Shown in pieces: positions 1 through 5,906 of a stretch of DNA of 6,088 nucleotides. The number at the start of each line of letters is the position of its first letter. Position 1 is the first letter of the stretch. Under the pieces are notes generated by a model that saw nothing but the letters and a program-made list of their open reading frames with translations, searched no databases and was not told the DNA's origin. The stretch covers positions 1-6,088 of the forward strand of contig JACCUF010000185.1 of the NCBI GenBank assembly GCA_013811975.1, written 5' to 3'. The stretch is from Geodermatophilaceae bacterium (GTDB taxonomy: Bacteria; Actinomycetota; Actinomycetes; Mycobacteriales; Geodermatophilaceae). The position numbers were made by a program, and so were the translations under genes.

Positions 1-391
1 CCTGGAGATCGATCCGGCCTCCGGCGCCGTAGTGCGTCGGATCGACGGCCTATCGGGAGCGCGAGCGGCTGTCGCCGTACCGGGCGCGTTGTGGGTGGGG
101 GGATCGACAGCGAGCTACCGCATCGACACCGCCACCGGTGCCGTGACCACCACAGTCGAAGGCGGCATCGGATACGTCGGGGCGATCACTGCCGATGACT
201 CGAGTGTCTGGTTACGCAGAGGCGGAATAACTCTGCAGCACCTCGACGCCGCAACCGGAGCCCTGCTCGAGGAGATCTCCGAGCCGATGCCCGGCGAGCA
301 TGGTGGCGGCGGGGACGCGCTAGTGGCCTTCGGCGCCCTGTGGGTGACCTTCTTCGACGATGCCACCCTGATCCGCATCCCGTTGGGCTAG
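1..391 (+). CDS. C-terminal part of a YncE/PQQ-like beta-propeller protein (5' end outside window)
   Basis: The reading frame is open from base 2 and ends at TAG 389-391; no start is needed inside the window because the frame runs off the left edge. About 129 residues are visible. They contain roughly three copies of a 40-residue unit built on alternating 'AVPGALWVGG...YRIDTATGAV' and 'AFGALWVTF...LIRI' segments. This is the pattern of YncE, PQQ-binding or virginiamycin B lyase-like beta-propeller blades, in which a G-x-LWV strand is followed by an RIDxxTG turn. Such proteins are usually secreted or are sensor domains of larger proteins; the missing N-terminus prevents a choice. There is no C-terminal membrane segment, and the protein ends straight after a blade (LIRIPLG). 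Rare TTA and AGA codons occur in the WLRRG stretch. The function is unknown. The fold call is fairly safe; no substrate can be given. Confidence 0.75.
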   Translation, partial: LEIDPASGAVVRRIDGLSGARAAVAVPGALWVGGSTASYRIDTATGAVTTTVEGGIGYVGAITADDSSVWLRRGGITLQHLDAATGALLEEISEPMPGEHGGGGDALVAFGALWVTFFDDATLIRIPLG

Positions 392-1488
392 GAAGCCTTG
401 CGGCGCATCCGCCTTACGAACCAGGTCACTCCGGCTAGCACGGCGATCATCCCGACCGCGATCAGGCCGGCGGTCACGTTGTTAGAGGCGGAGTCTGGAG
501 AAGCCGGCTCAGCCGAGCCGAACCCGGTCTCAGACTCCGTGGTCGCCGACGCTTCCGGCTGCCGCTGCGCAACGTCGGGCGTTGCCGGTACGGCGGTGAT
601 CACGCTGTTCACGCCTTCGCCTCCGAGAAGCAGGCTGCGCGAGTCCGCAGCGAAACTGATCGCCTCCCCCTGTGGCGCATCTGGCAGGGCAATGATGGCC
701 ATCGGGTTGGCTTGCAGGGCCCCGGCCATGTCGTTGCCGGACAGCCGCCACACATAGGCATCGGTGTAGGTACGCAGGGCGATGCGGCCGCCGTCAGCGG
801 CCACCGCGCCTCCGGTCACCAACAGCTGCCCGCCCCTGCCGACCGGCCCGCCCGGTGTGCCGGTCATGGTGAACTCCAGGTCGGCTACCTTCTCCATCCG
901 CACCTCGGCGGCTGGGTCGAGCGGACCTGTCGGACGGTAGACCCCGGAACGCCCGAGGACGTCCTTCGTCACGATGTACGGCGATCCGTCGGGCGCCAGA
1001 AGGAGTGCTTCAGCATCGTGCGGGCCATCGGGGTAGCCGAGGCGGAACACCTGCGGTGCACCAACGTCGGCCTGCGGGTCGGCAGGGTCGTACCCGACGG
1101 AGATCACGGCGACGTTCGGTCGGTTCTCGGCGTTGTCACCGATATCGGCGAACCAGAGGGTGTCGTCCCGAAACGCCAGATCCTCGATGTCGCGGGGGTC
1201 CTGGTCGAAGTCCTGGGGGCCGCCCCCCAGCAGCTGACAAGCCGAGTCCAGTCGGTACATCAGGATCGACGTCGCGCCGGGCAGCGGATCGGGAGTGCTG
1301 TCCTCGACGAGGAGCAGGTCCCCGTCTGCCAGCGCGACCAGACCGGACAACTCGTCGATACTCGGGTCGCCGATCGTGCATTGGGTCGTAGCCGGACCGT
1401 AGGTGTCGGACCGGTCGGCCCAAACGGGTCCGGCAATCAGCAACGGGCCCAGGCAGATCACCGTGAATCCGGTCCGCCTCCGACGCAT
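388..1488 (-). CDS. Secreted, membrane-anchored beta-propeller protein of unknown function
   Basis: A 366-residue protein. Residues 1-24 form a signal peptide: four arginines, a hydrophobic stretch, and a likely cleavage after VWA. Residues 35-305 carry recurring motifs of an actinobacterial propeller/esterase-like family: RDIEDLA (99-105), ADIGDN (114-119), a YPDGxHDAEALL motif (152-163), IVTK (172-175), LRTY (238-241) and QGEAI (273-277). The acidic clusters RDIED and DIGDN could bind metal. C37 and C84 could form a disulphide. A low-complexity A/S/E/P linker (about 309-336) leads to one membrane helix (338-358) and a basic tail RRMRRKAS. The protein is therefore predicted to display its propeller outside the cell. 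ATG at 1488 is chosen because a -10-like box lies just upstream and no Shine-Dalgarno is seen. GTG at 1494 would add two residues. It follows the PAP2 gene by about 59 bases but may have its own promoter. Catalytic function is not known. Confidence 0.85.
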   Translation of the reverse strand: MRRRRTGFTVICLGPLLIAGPVWADRSDTYGPATTQCTIGDPSIDELSGLVALADGDLLLVEDSTPDPLPGATSILMYRLDSACQLLGGGPQDFDQDPRDIEDLAFRDDTLWFADIGDNAENRPNVAVISVGYDPADPQADVGAPQVFRLGYPDGPHDAEALLLAPDGSPYIVTKDVLGRSGVYRPTGPLDPAAEVRMEKVADLEFTMTGTPGGPVGRGGQLLVTGGAVAADGGRIALRTYTDAYVWRLSGNDMAGALQANPMAIIALPDAPQGEAISFAADSRSLLLGGEGVNSVITAVPATPDVAQRQPEASATTESETGFGSAEPASPDSASNNVTAGLIAVGMIAVLAGVTWFVRRMRRKAS

Positions 1489-1494
1489 CGGCAC

Positions 1495-1500
1495 AGTATT
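1495..1500 (-). promoter_or_regulatory. Possible -10 box for a leaderless mRNA of the secreted propeller gene
   Basis: On the minus strand AATACT is followed by six bases and then ATG (1488). Shifted by two bases, TACTGT (1498-1493) matches TANNNT. Transcription starting at the ATG would give a leaderless mRNA, which is common in actinomycetes and fits the absence of a Shine-Dalgarno. No clear -35 is seen. Tentative. Confidence 0.35.
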
Positions 1501-1504
1501 TCAG

Positions 1505-1536
1505 CCGGCGTTGTCGTTGGACCGGCGTTTGTCGTT
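1505..1536. repeat. Imperfect tandem repeat (about 15 bases, two copies)
   Basis: CCGGCGTTGTCGTT (1505-1518) is repeated as CCGGCGTTTGTCGTT (1522-1536), differing by one inserted T. The pair fills most of the gap between the PAP2 stop and the secreted propeller gene, where the -35 region of a local promoter would lie. It could be a binding site or a chance duplication. Confidence 0.5.
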
Positions 1537-1547
1537 TCAGCAGCGCC

Positions 1548-2243
1548 TCAGGCAGGTATCGAACTCGTCGGCGGACGTCGTCGACTCCGGGTTTGCCGAA
1601 AGCCGGTCCATGTCCCCAGGGGCCCGTCGAAGACCACGTGCACGATCCACAGCAGAATAACGCCGACTGCCGCCCCGGTAACAAGATCAGTGACCCAGTG
1701 GAAGTTCAGCAGCAGCATGGTCACCGCAGAGGCGATCGGCGAGACGACGAAGAGCGTCGCGAAGACGCCCTGCACCCGGGCGGGCAGACCGTAATAGACG
1801 GTGAGCCAGGTCGCCAGCCCCCACATGAGCACGGCATTGGCGGTATGCCCCGAAGGGTAGGACTGCCCGTCCCTGTGCAGCAGGGAGCCTCCCGGGTACT
1901 CAGGCGCCGTACGGCCGAGTCCGTACTTGAACGCGTACACCGTCACTGTGAGCAGAGCCAGCGCCAGCAACGTACGGACAAGGGGTTGCAGGGTCCGTCG
2001 AGTCCAGCACAGGTAGCCGACCAGAACCGACATGACCACCAGGATCAATACCCGTTGGCCACCGATCTGGGTGATCACCCAGCTGATCGCGTACCCGATC
2101 GGGTTCTCCCGCACCTCCCAGACGCCTACCTGATCGGAGACGAATTCGTCGAACCGGGACAGCGGCCCAGCCAGAACCAGGTCCACGGTGAGCCAGGTCG
2201 CGGCGGCCAGAGACATCAGGACCAGCGCCAACGACGGCCGCAC
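1548..2243 (-). CDS. PAP2-superfamily membrane phosphatase
   Basis: A 231-residue integral membrane protein with about six hydrophobic helices, the usual size for a bacterial PAP2 lipid phosphatase of the PgpB/undecaprenyl-diphosphate phosphatase type. Motif 1 is KYGLGRTAP (106-114), motif 2 is YPSGHTAN (129-136, catalytic-pocket His133), and motif 3 ends in HWVTD (182-186), giving nucleophile His182 and Asp186. Family members remove phosphate from lipid phosphates at the membrane. The substrate here cannot be read from sequence. Two usual arginines are missing: the Arg of KX6RP is Ala113 and the Arg six residues before His182 is Met176; Arg111 might replace the first. GTG at 2243 is chosen because GGAG lies seven bases upstream. 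An in-frame GTG at 2285 (14 residues longer, basic N-terminus) is the alternative and lacks a good Shine-Dalgarno. It lies downstream of hflX, separated by repeat-bearing DNA. Confidence 0.9.
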   Translation of the reverse strand: MRPSLALVLMSLAAATWLTVDLVLAGPLSRFDEFVSDQVGVWEVRENPIGYAISWVITQIGGQRVLILVVMSVLVGYLCWTRRTLQPLVRTLLALALLTVTVYAFKYGLGRTAPEYPGGSLLHRDGQSYPSGHTANAVLMWGLATWLTVYYGLPARVQGVFATLFVVSPIASAVTMLLLNFHWVTDLVTGAAVGVILLWIVHVVFDGPLGTWTGFRQTRSRRRPPTSSIPA

Positions 2244-2250
2244 TGCCAGG

Positions 2251-2254
2251 CTCC
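2251..2254 (-). promoter_or_regulatory. Shine-Dalgarno GGAG that favours the GTG 2243 start
   Basis: On the minus strand GGAG is followed by seven bases (CCTGGCA) and then GTG at 2243-2241. The alternative in-frame GTG at 2285 has no comparable purine-rich site, so this motif decides the start chosen for the PAP2 gene. Confidence 0.55.
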
Positions 2255-2314
2255 GAGGCCGGTCGGTGCGGGGACCGGAAGTCACCAGCTCAGGATACCG
2301 GCAGCCTGACCCGC

Positions 2315-2347
2315 TTTTCCCCAACCACGACGGCGGGACCTGTTCGC
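2315..2347. repeat. 33-base direct repeat, copy 1
   Basis: This copy begins TTTTCCCCAACCACGACGG on the plus strand and ends CCTGTTCGC. It is identical over 33 bases to 2393-2425 in the same orientation, with a 78-base period and a 45-base unrelated spacer (2348-2392). It lies about 70 bases upstream of the chosen PAP2 start, in the non-coding stretch 2244-2427. No internal dyad of note was found. The flanking and spacer sequences show no gene. Confidence 0.9.
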
Positions 2348-2392
2348 GCCGAGCCCACGGTTCGAGGTCGATCCGTCGCGCCTGCCGGCACG

Positions 2393-2425
2393 TTTTCCCC
2401 AACCACGACGGCGGGACCTGTTCGC
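2393..2425. repeat. 33-base direct repeat, copy 2
   Basis: This copy is identical to 2315-2347. It ends two bases before the hflX stop codon (2428-2430 on the plus coordinate), so it starts right after hflX in the direction of transcription. Perfect identity over 33 bases, with unrelated sequence on both sides, argues for a conserved interspersed element and not for an old local duplication. Confidence 0.9.
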
Positions 2426-2427
2426 TC

Positions 2428-3915
2428 TCAGAGCGCGGCGTGGTTGCTGAGCACAGCGGCCAGCTCCGGTCCGACCCGAGCGCACAGGCGGGTACCGGTT
2501 GCCTCGTGAACCTCGGTGAGTACCTCGCCGTCACGGTGCACGCGGGCAACCAAATCGCCTCGGTCGTAGGGAAGGAGCACCTCCACAGCCACCTCCGGCC
2601 GGGGCAGGGCCAAGGCCAACCGATCCCGCAACACGTCCATACCGTCGCCGGTCCGGGCACTGATCCACAGTGCCTCGGGCAGCGTTGCCCGCAGCCGGGT
2701 GACGGCCTCCGCCGTCATCGCGTCGGTTTTGTTCACGACGATGATCTCGGGTACGTCGAGAGCGTCGATCTCGCCGAGCACCTCATGCACCGCGTTGATC
2801 TGGCCAATCGGGTCGGCGTCGGCTCCGTCGACCACATGCAGGATCAAATCCGAGCCGCTGACCTCCTCGAGGGTGGCCCGGAACGCCTCGATCAGCTGGT
2901 GCGGGAGGTGCCGGACGAATCCCACGGTGTCGGAGAGGGTGAACTCCCGGCCGTCTTGCGTACGCGCCTGCCGTACCGTCGGGTCCAGGGTGGCGAACAA
3001 CGCGTCCTGCACCAGGACACCCGCTCCGGTCAGGGCGTTGAGCAGGCTGGATTTGCCGGCGTTGGTGTACCCCGCGATGGCCACTGAAGGCACCCCGTTG
3101 CGATCGCGACTCCGTCGCTGGGTCTGTCGGGTGCCCCCCATGTGCGCGAGTTCGCGGCGCAGCTTCGCTATCCGAGAACGGATCCGTCGGCGGTCAGTCT
3201 CCAGCTTGGTCTCACCCGGTCCGCGAAGGCCAACGCCGCCGCCGGCACGCCCGCCCGCCTGACGGGACAGACTCTCCCCCCAGCCGCGTAGCCGCGGAAC
3301 CAGATAGTTGAGCTGAGCCAGCTCCACCTGGGTCTTGCCCTCCCGGCTGCTCGCGTGCTGGGCAAAGATGTCCAGGATCAAGGCCGTTCGGTCAACGACC
3401 TTGATCTTGAGCTTCTGCTCAAGGTTTCGCAGCTGGCTCGGCGAGAGCTCGCCATCGCAGATCACCGTGTCCGCCCCGGTGTGGCTCACAAGTTCACGAA
3501 TCTCGGCGACCTTGCCGGATCCGACGTAGGTCGCCGGGTCGGGCCGGTCCCGGCGCTGGATTACGCCGTCGAGGACTTCCGAGCCCGCCGTCTCAGCCAG
3601 GGCCGCGAGCTCGGCCAGCGATCGCTCGGCAGCCTCGGCGCCTCCCACGGTCCAGACCCCGACCAGCAGTACCCGCTCGAGACGCAGCTGGCGGTATTCG
3701 ACCTCGGTGACGTCGGCGAGTTCAGTCGAGAGCCCGGCGACCCGCTTCAGCGCCGCCCGATCGGCCAGGTCGCGGTCACCGGTGGACTCGATCCGCGACT
3801 CTCGGGGGGTCGCGGTCGACGGTTCGACGTCGATCTGATCGAGCTCGACGGGTGCCTCAGGCAGGATGTCGTCGGCGGTCTCGGATGAGGTTGCGGGGTG
3901 GCTGGCAGCAGTCAT
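2428..3915 (-). CDS. hflX: GTPase HflX
   Basis: A 495-residue ribosome-associated GTPase, normal length for actinobacterial HflX. The cytosolic enzyme binds the 50S subunit and can split stalled or stressed 70S ribosomes; in mycobacteria and Listeria it is linked to macrolide-lincosamide tolerance. The N-terminus (about 1-50) is acidic and low in complexity. The HflX N-terminal domain spans roughly 75-215, including VDRTALILDIFAQHA (174-188) and EGKTQVELAQLNYLVPRLRG (192-211), followed by a glycine-rich GPGETKLE segment (232-239) and an arginine-rich helix. The GTPase domain has G1 GYTNAGKS (282-289), G2 FATLDPT (307-313), G3 DTVG (329-332), G4 NKTD (395-398) and G5 SAR (419-421). All are intact. 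ATG at 3915 is chosen because it begins the family-like N-terminus, with a purine-rich GGGAAG just upstream. The regulator gene ends 43 bases upstream on the same strand without an obvious terminator, so read-through is possible. Confidence 0.97.
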   Translation of the reverse strand: MTAASHPATSSETADDILPEAPVELDQIDVEPSTATPRESRIESTGDRDLADRAALKRVAGLSTELADVTEVEYRQLRLERVLLVGVWTVGGAEAAERSLAELAALAETAGSEVLDGVIQRRDRPDPATYVGSGKVAEIRELVSHTGADTVICDGELSPSQLRNLEQKLKIKVVDRTALILDIFAQHASSREGKTQVELAQLNYLVPRLRGWGESLSRQAGGRAGGGVGLRGPGETKLETDRRRIRSRIAKLRRELAHMGGTRQTQRRSRDRNGVPSVAIAGYTNAGKSSLLNALTGAGVLVQDALFATLDPTVRQARTQDGREFTLSDTVGFVRHLPHQLIEAFRATLEEVSGSDLILHVVDGADADPIGQINAVHEVLGEIDALDVPEIIVVNKTDAMTAEAVTRLRATLPEALWISARTGDGMDVLRDRLALALPRPEVAVEVLLPYDRGDLVARVHRDGEVLTEVHEATGTRLCARVGPELAAVLSNHAAL

Positions 3916-3958
3916 GTTCTTCCCAGCCTGACACGCATTGCCGGGACAGGCACGCGGG

Positions 3959-4501
3959 TTACCCGGATTCGGGGTGGATCCCGAGGTAGACCGACCATCG
4001 CTGCCCGTGCGGATCCATCGGCCGACGGGTGAATTCCTCGAGCACCTCGTGCAGTCGACGTTGGAACTCCTCCATCTGTTCCGGCGGGAGGCGCAGGCCC
4101 AACCGGGTGCTCTGCAGGCCTGCTCGCCCAACGACCGCCACCTCTTCGAGGAAGGCCTCAAGAGCGGCATCCGGGCCGCCCAGGGTGTGGTCGCCTAGAT
4201 CGACTTTCCAGGACAGCCCGGTTGCGCGGTAGGGCACTTCGCGGGCGCCGCGGGACCCGCGACGTACCGGTTCGGCGACCAAGAACCCGGTGTCCACCAG
4301 GGTGCGGACATGGTGCAGGACCGAGGCCGGGTGCTTGCGCAGCCGAGCGGCTATTTCCTTGTTGGTCAGGGCTTCGGACAGGCACAATCGAAGGATCCGC
4401 AGCCGGGTGCCCGAGGCCAGCGCCCTGGCCTGCGCTTCGGTGGCCGGCCGCCTCTCGACGTTTGGCACATGTCCGTACGGCACGGACTCGGGCTCGGCCA
4501 C
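3959..4501 (-). CDS. ArsR-type winged-helix transcriptional regulator
   Basis: A 180-residue protein with an ArsR/HTH_20-like winged-helix DNA-binding domain at about residues 21-95. A first helix (EAQARALASGTRLRILRLCL) is followed by LTNKEIAARL and the recognition helix HPASVLHHVRTLVDTGFL (57-74). A wing follows with basic residues (VRRGSRGAREVPYRAT). Residues 105-180 form a mostly helical C-terminal part that may dimerise or bind an effector. There is only one cysteine (C40) and no ELCVCD-like metal site, so metal sensing is unlikely; a small organic ligand is more plausible. It is divergent from the MFS exporter with an operator-like dyad between them, the usual layout of a local repressor that also controls its own gene. 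The GTG start at 4501 has no Shine-Dalgarno, but a TANNNT box lies exactly six bases upstream, suggesting a leaderless mRNA. The ligand is unknown. Confidence 0.88.
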   Translation of the reverse strand: MAEPESVPYGHVPNVERRPATEAQARALASGTRLRILRLCLSEALTNKEIAARLRKHPASVLHHVRTLVDTGFLVAEPVRRGSRGAREVPYRATGLSWKVDLGDHTLGGPDAALEAFLEEVAVVGRAGLQSTRLGLRLPPEQMEEFQRRLHEVLEEFTRRPMDPHGQRWSVYLGIHPESG

Positions 4502-4507
4502 TCGCCG

Positions 4508-4513
4508 AGACTA
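4508..4513 (-). promoter_or_regulatory. Possible -10 box of the regulator gene
   Basis: TAGTCT on the minus strand matches TANNNT and is followed by six bases before GTG at 4501, the spacing expected for a leaderless transcript. It overlaps the left arm of the dyad at 4510-4529, so binding there would block it. A matching -35 is not evident. Confidence 0.4.
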
Positions 4514-4529
4514 CTCGTAACCGAGTAGT
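4510..4529. promoter_or_regulatory. Perfect 8-base inverted repeat, probable operator of the regulator
   Basis: ACTACTCG (4510-4517) and CGAGTAGT (4522-4529) are perfect reverse complements around TAAC. Size and symmetry suit a dimeric winged-helix protein, and the site lies in the divergent region of a regulator and its likely target. The right arm also pairs with a third half-site at 4548-4555. Confidence 0.65.
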
Positions 4530-4531
4530 GA

Positions 4532-4537
4532 TTGACA
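4532..4537 (+). promoter_or_regulatory. Consensus -35 (TTGACA), probable exporter promoter
   Basis: TTGACA is an exact -35 consensus facing the exporter, 70 bases before its start codon. It lies between two half-sites (4522-4529 and 4548-4555). No good -10 is seen 16-18 bases downstream (around 4554-4561), so the promoter may be weak, activator-dependent, or a chance match. Confidence 0.4.
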
Positions 4538-4547
4538 TTTCCCAACC

Positions 4548-4555
4548 ACTACTTG
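4548..4555. promoter_or_regulatory. Third operator half-site
   Basis: ACTACTTG is a 7-of-8 match to the left arm ACTACTCG of the main dyad. With the middle arm it forms a second inverted repeat, AGTAGTG (4524-4530) and CACTACT (4547-4553), around the exporter's TTGACA. It is probably a second binding position for the regulator. Confidence 0.45.
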
Positions 4556-4595
4556 AAGCTCGATCCCACTGCCACTTGCGACAACGACGAGCACT

Positions 4596-4599
4596 AGGA
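4596..4599 (+). promoter_or_regulatory. Shine-Dalgarno AGGA of the exporter gene
   Basis: AGGA lies eight bases before ATG 4608. The in-frame TTG at 4602 is only two bases from it, too close for initiation, so ATG 4608 is the supported start. Confidence 0.65.
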
Positions 4600-4607
4600 A
4601 TTTGGCG

Positions 4608-5906
4608 ATGACCACGCTCGAATCTCCGCCCCAGCGCAGCCTGATCCACCATCATGACTTCCGCCAGCTCTGGGCGGCGGAGACGATCAGCCAGTTCGGC
4701 ACGCAGATCACCCAGATCGCGCTGCCTCTCCTCGCGGTGATCACGTTATCTGCGAGCGAGTTCGAGATGGGCGTTCTGATCGCGCTGGAGACGTTGGCCT
4801 TCCTTGTGATCGGCCTCCCGGCCGGCGCCTGGGTCGATCGGTGGCGGCGCAAGCGAGTCCTGGTCGTCAACGACCTCGCACGCGCGATCGCCCTCGGTTC
4901 GCTGCCGCTGGCCTTCGCCTTCGACAGGCTCACTCTCTGGCAGCTGTTCGCCGTCGCACTCGTCACCGGAATCTCCACGGTGTTCTTTGATGTCGCCTAC
5001 CAGAGCTATCTGCCCTCCCTGGTGGACAAGTCACAGATCGTGGAGGGCAATGCCAAGCTCGAGATCAGTCGGGCGGTCTCACAGGTCGCCGGTCCTGGAG
5101 CTGCGGGTCTGCTGATCAAGATCCTCGGCGCCCCGTTGATGTTCGTCTTCGACGCCATCAGCTTTGTCATCTCTGCCTTGTTCATCGGTCGGATCCGTCA
5201 TGAGGAGCCGATCCACGACCGCAGCACTCGTCGCCCGCTGAAGATCGAGATCGGTGAGGGTCTGAGCTTCGTTCTGCGCCACCCGCTGTTACGCCGCATC
5301 GTGACCTGCACGGGAACGGCAAACTTCTTCTCCACCGTGAGCGCGACGATGTTGGTGCTGTTCATGGTGCGCGAACTGGGCTTGTCCCCCACTCAGATCG
5401 GGCTGATCTTCTCAGCCGGAGCGGTGGGTGGGCTGCTGGCGGCCGCGACGACGACCCGCGTGGCGAAGGCCTTCGGGGAGGGCCGCTCGACCGTGCTCGG
5501 CGCAGGACTGCTCATCCCATTCGCCACGCTGACTCCGCTCTCGGCACTGGGGATGCCGATGCTCTTGCTGATCATCGGGTCGTTCGGGTTCGCCTACTCT
5601 GTCGTCCTCTACAACATCGTGCAGATCAGCTTCCGCCAGCGTCTGTGTCCGATCCCGCTGTTGGGTCGGATGAACGCCTCCACCCGTTTCCTGGTGTGGG
5701 GGACGATGCCCCTCGGCGGGCTGGTCGGGGGCGGACTCGGTGCCTGGCTTGGTGTCCTCCCGACTCTGTGGATCGGGGCACTCGGGTCGATCCTGGCATT
5801 TCTGCCGGTCTTCCTGAGTCCACTCCGGACGATGCGTGATCTGCCTATCGAGTACGACGCGCACCGCGACGCGAAGCCCGTCGAGGCTGCGCCGGATCCG
5901 CGATGA
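4608..5906 (+). CDS. MFS exporter, DHA3/EntS-like (MFS_3) branch
   Basis: A 432-residue integral membrane protein with about 12 hydrophobic segments, normal for the major facilitator superfamily. Helix 1 begins after DFRQLWAAETIS (17-28), the typical opening of the MFS_3 branch. That branch holds macrolide pumps such as MefA and siderophore exporters such as EntS. The loop between helices 2 and 3 carries motif A, GAWVDRWRRKRVLV (73-86), needed for conformational switching. Helix 4 and the following loop contain the branch-typical FFDVAYQSYLPSLV, with GNAKLEISRAVSQVAGPGAAG after it. A charged cytosolic loop of about 25 residues after helix 6 (RIRHEEP onward) separates the two halves. It is likely a proton-driven exporter of a drug or metabolite under control of the divergent regulator. 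Leu47 and Leu228 use the rare TTA codon. Its stop directly abuts that of dapF, leaving no room for a terminator between them. The substrate cannot be assigned. Confidence 0.9.
   Translation: MTTLESPPQRSLIHHHDFRQLWAAETISQFGTQITQIALPLLAVITLSASEFEMGVLIALETLAFLVIGLPAGAWVDRWRRKRVLVVNDLARAIALGSLPLAFAFDRLTLWQLFAVALVTGISTVFFDVAYQSYLPSLVDKSQIVEGNAKLEISRAVSQVAGPGAAGLLIKILGAPLMFVFDAISFVISALFIGRIRHEEPIHDRSTRRPLKIEIGEGLSFVLRHPLLRRIVTCTGTANFFSTVSATMLVLFMVRELGLSPTQIGLIFSAGAVGGLLAAATTTRVAKAFGEGRSTVLGAGLLIPFATLTPLSALGMPMLLLIIGSFGFAYSVVLYNIVQISFRQRLCPIPLLGRMNASTRFLVWGTMPLGGLVGGGLGAWLGVLPTLWIGALGSILAFLPVFLSPLRTMRDLPIEYDAHRDAKPVEAAPDPR

Noticed and set aside
712..1794. Long plus-strand open frame of 360 codons
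   Set aside because: It lies antisense to two well-supported minus-strand genes (propeller and PAP2), shows no family pattern, and its composition is that of a high-GC shadow frame.
2315..2425. Minimal CRISPR array
   Set aside because: There are only two repeats with a 45-base spacer, no third degenerate copy, no palindromic repeat core and no cas gene nearby.
2188..3087. Plus-strand open frame of 299 codons over the repeats and hflX
   Set aside because: It is antisense to the GTPase domain of hflX and to the PAP2 N-terminus. Its apparent peptide repeats are just the 33-base DNA repeat translated.
3355..3888. Plus-strand open frame of 177 codons
   Set aside because: It is antisense to the N-terminal half of hflX, without any recognisable domain or ribosome site.
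3926..3951. Possible terminator hairpin (GCCTG...CAGGC) between the regulator and hflX
   Set aside because: The stem is only five base pairs around a 16-base loop, with no T-run after it on the minus strand.
4528..4611. 27-codon leader peptide (GTG 4528) whose stop overlaps the exporter start as ATGA
   Set aside because: It has no Shine-Dalgarno, its start lies upstream of the -35 it would depend on, and the frame continues leftward as a shadow of the regulator gene.
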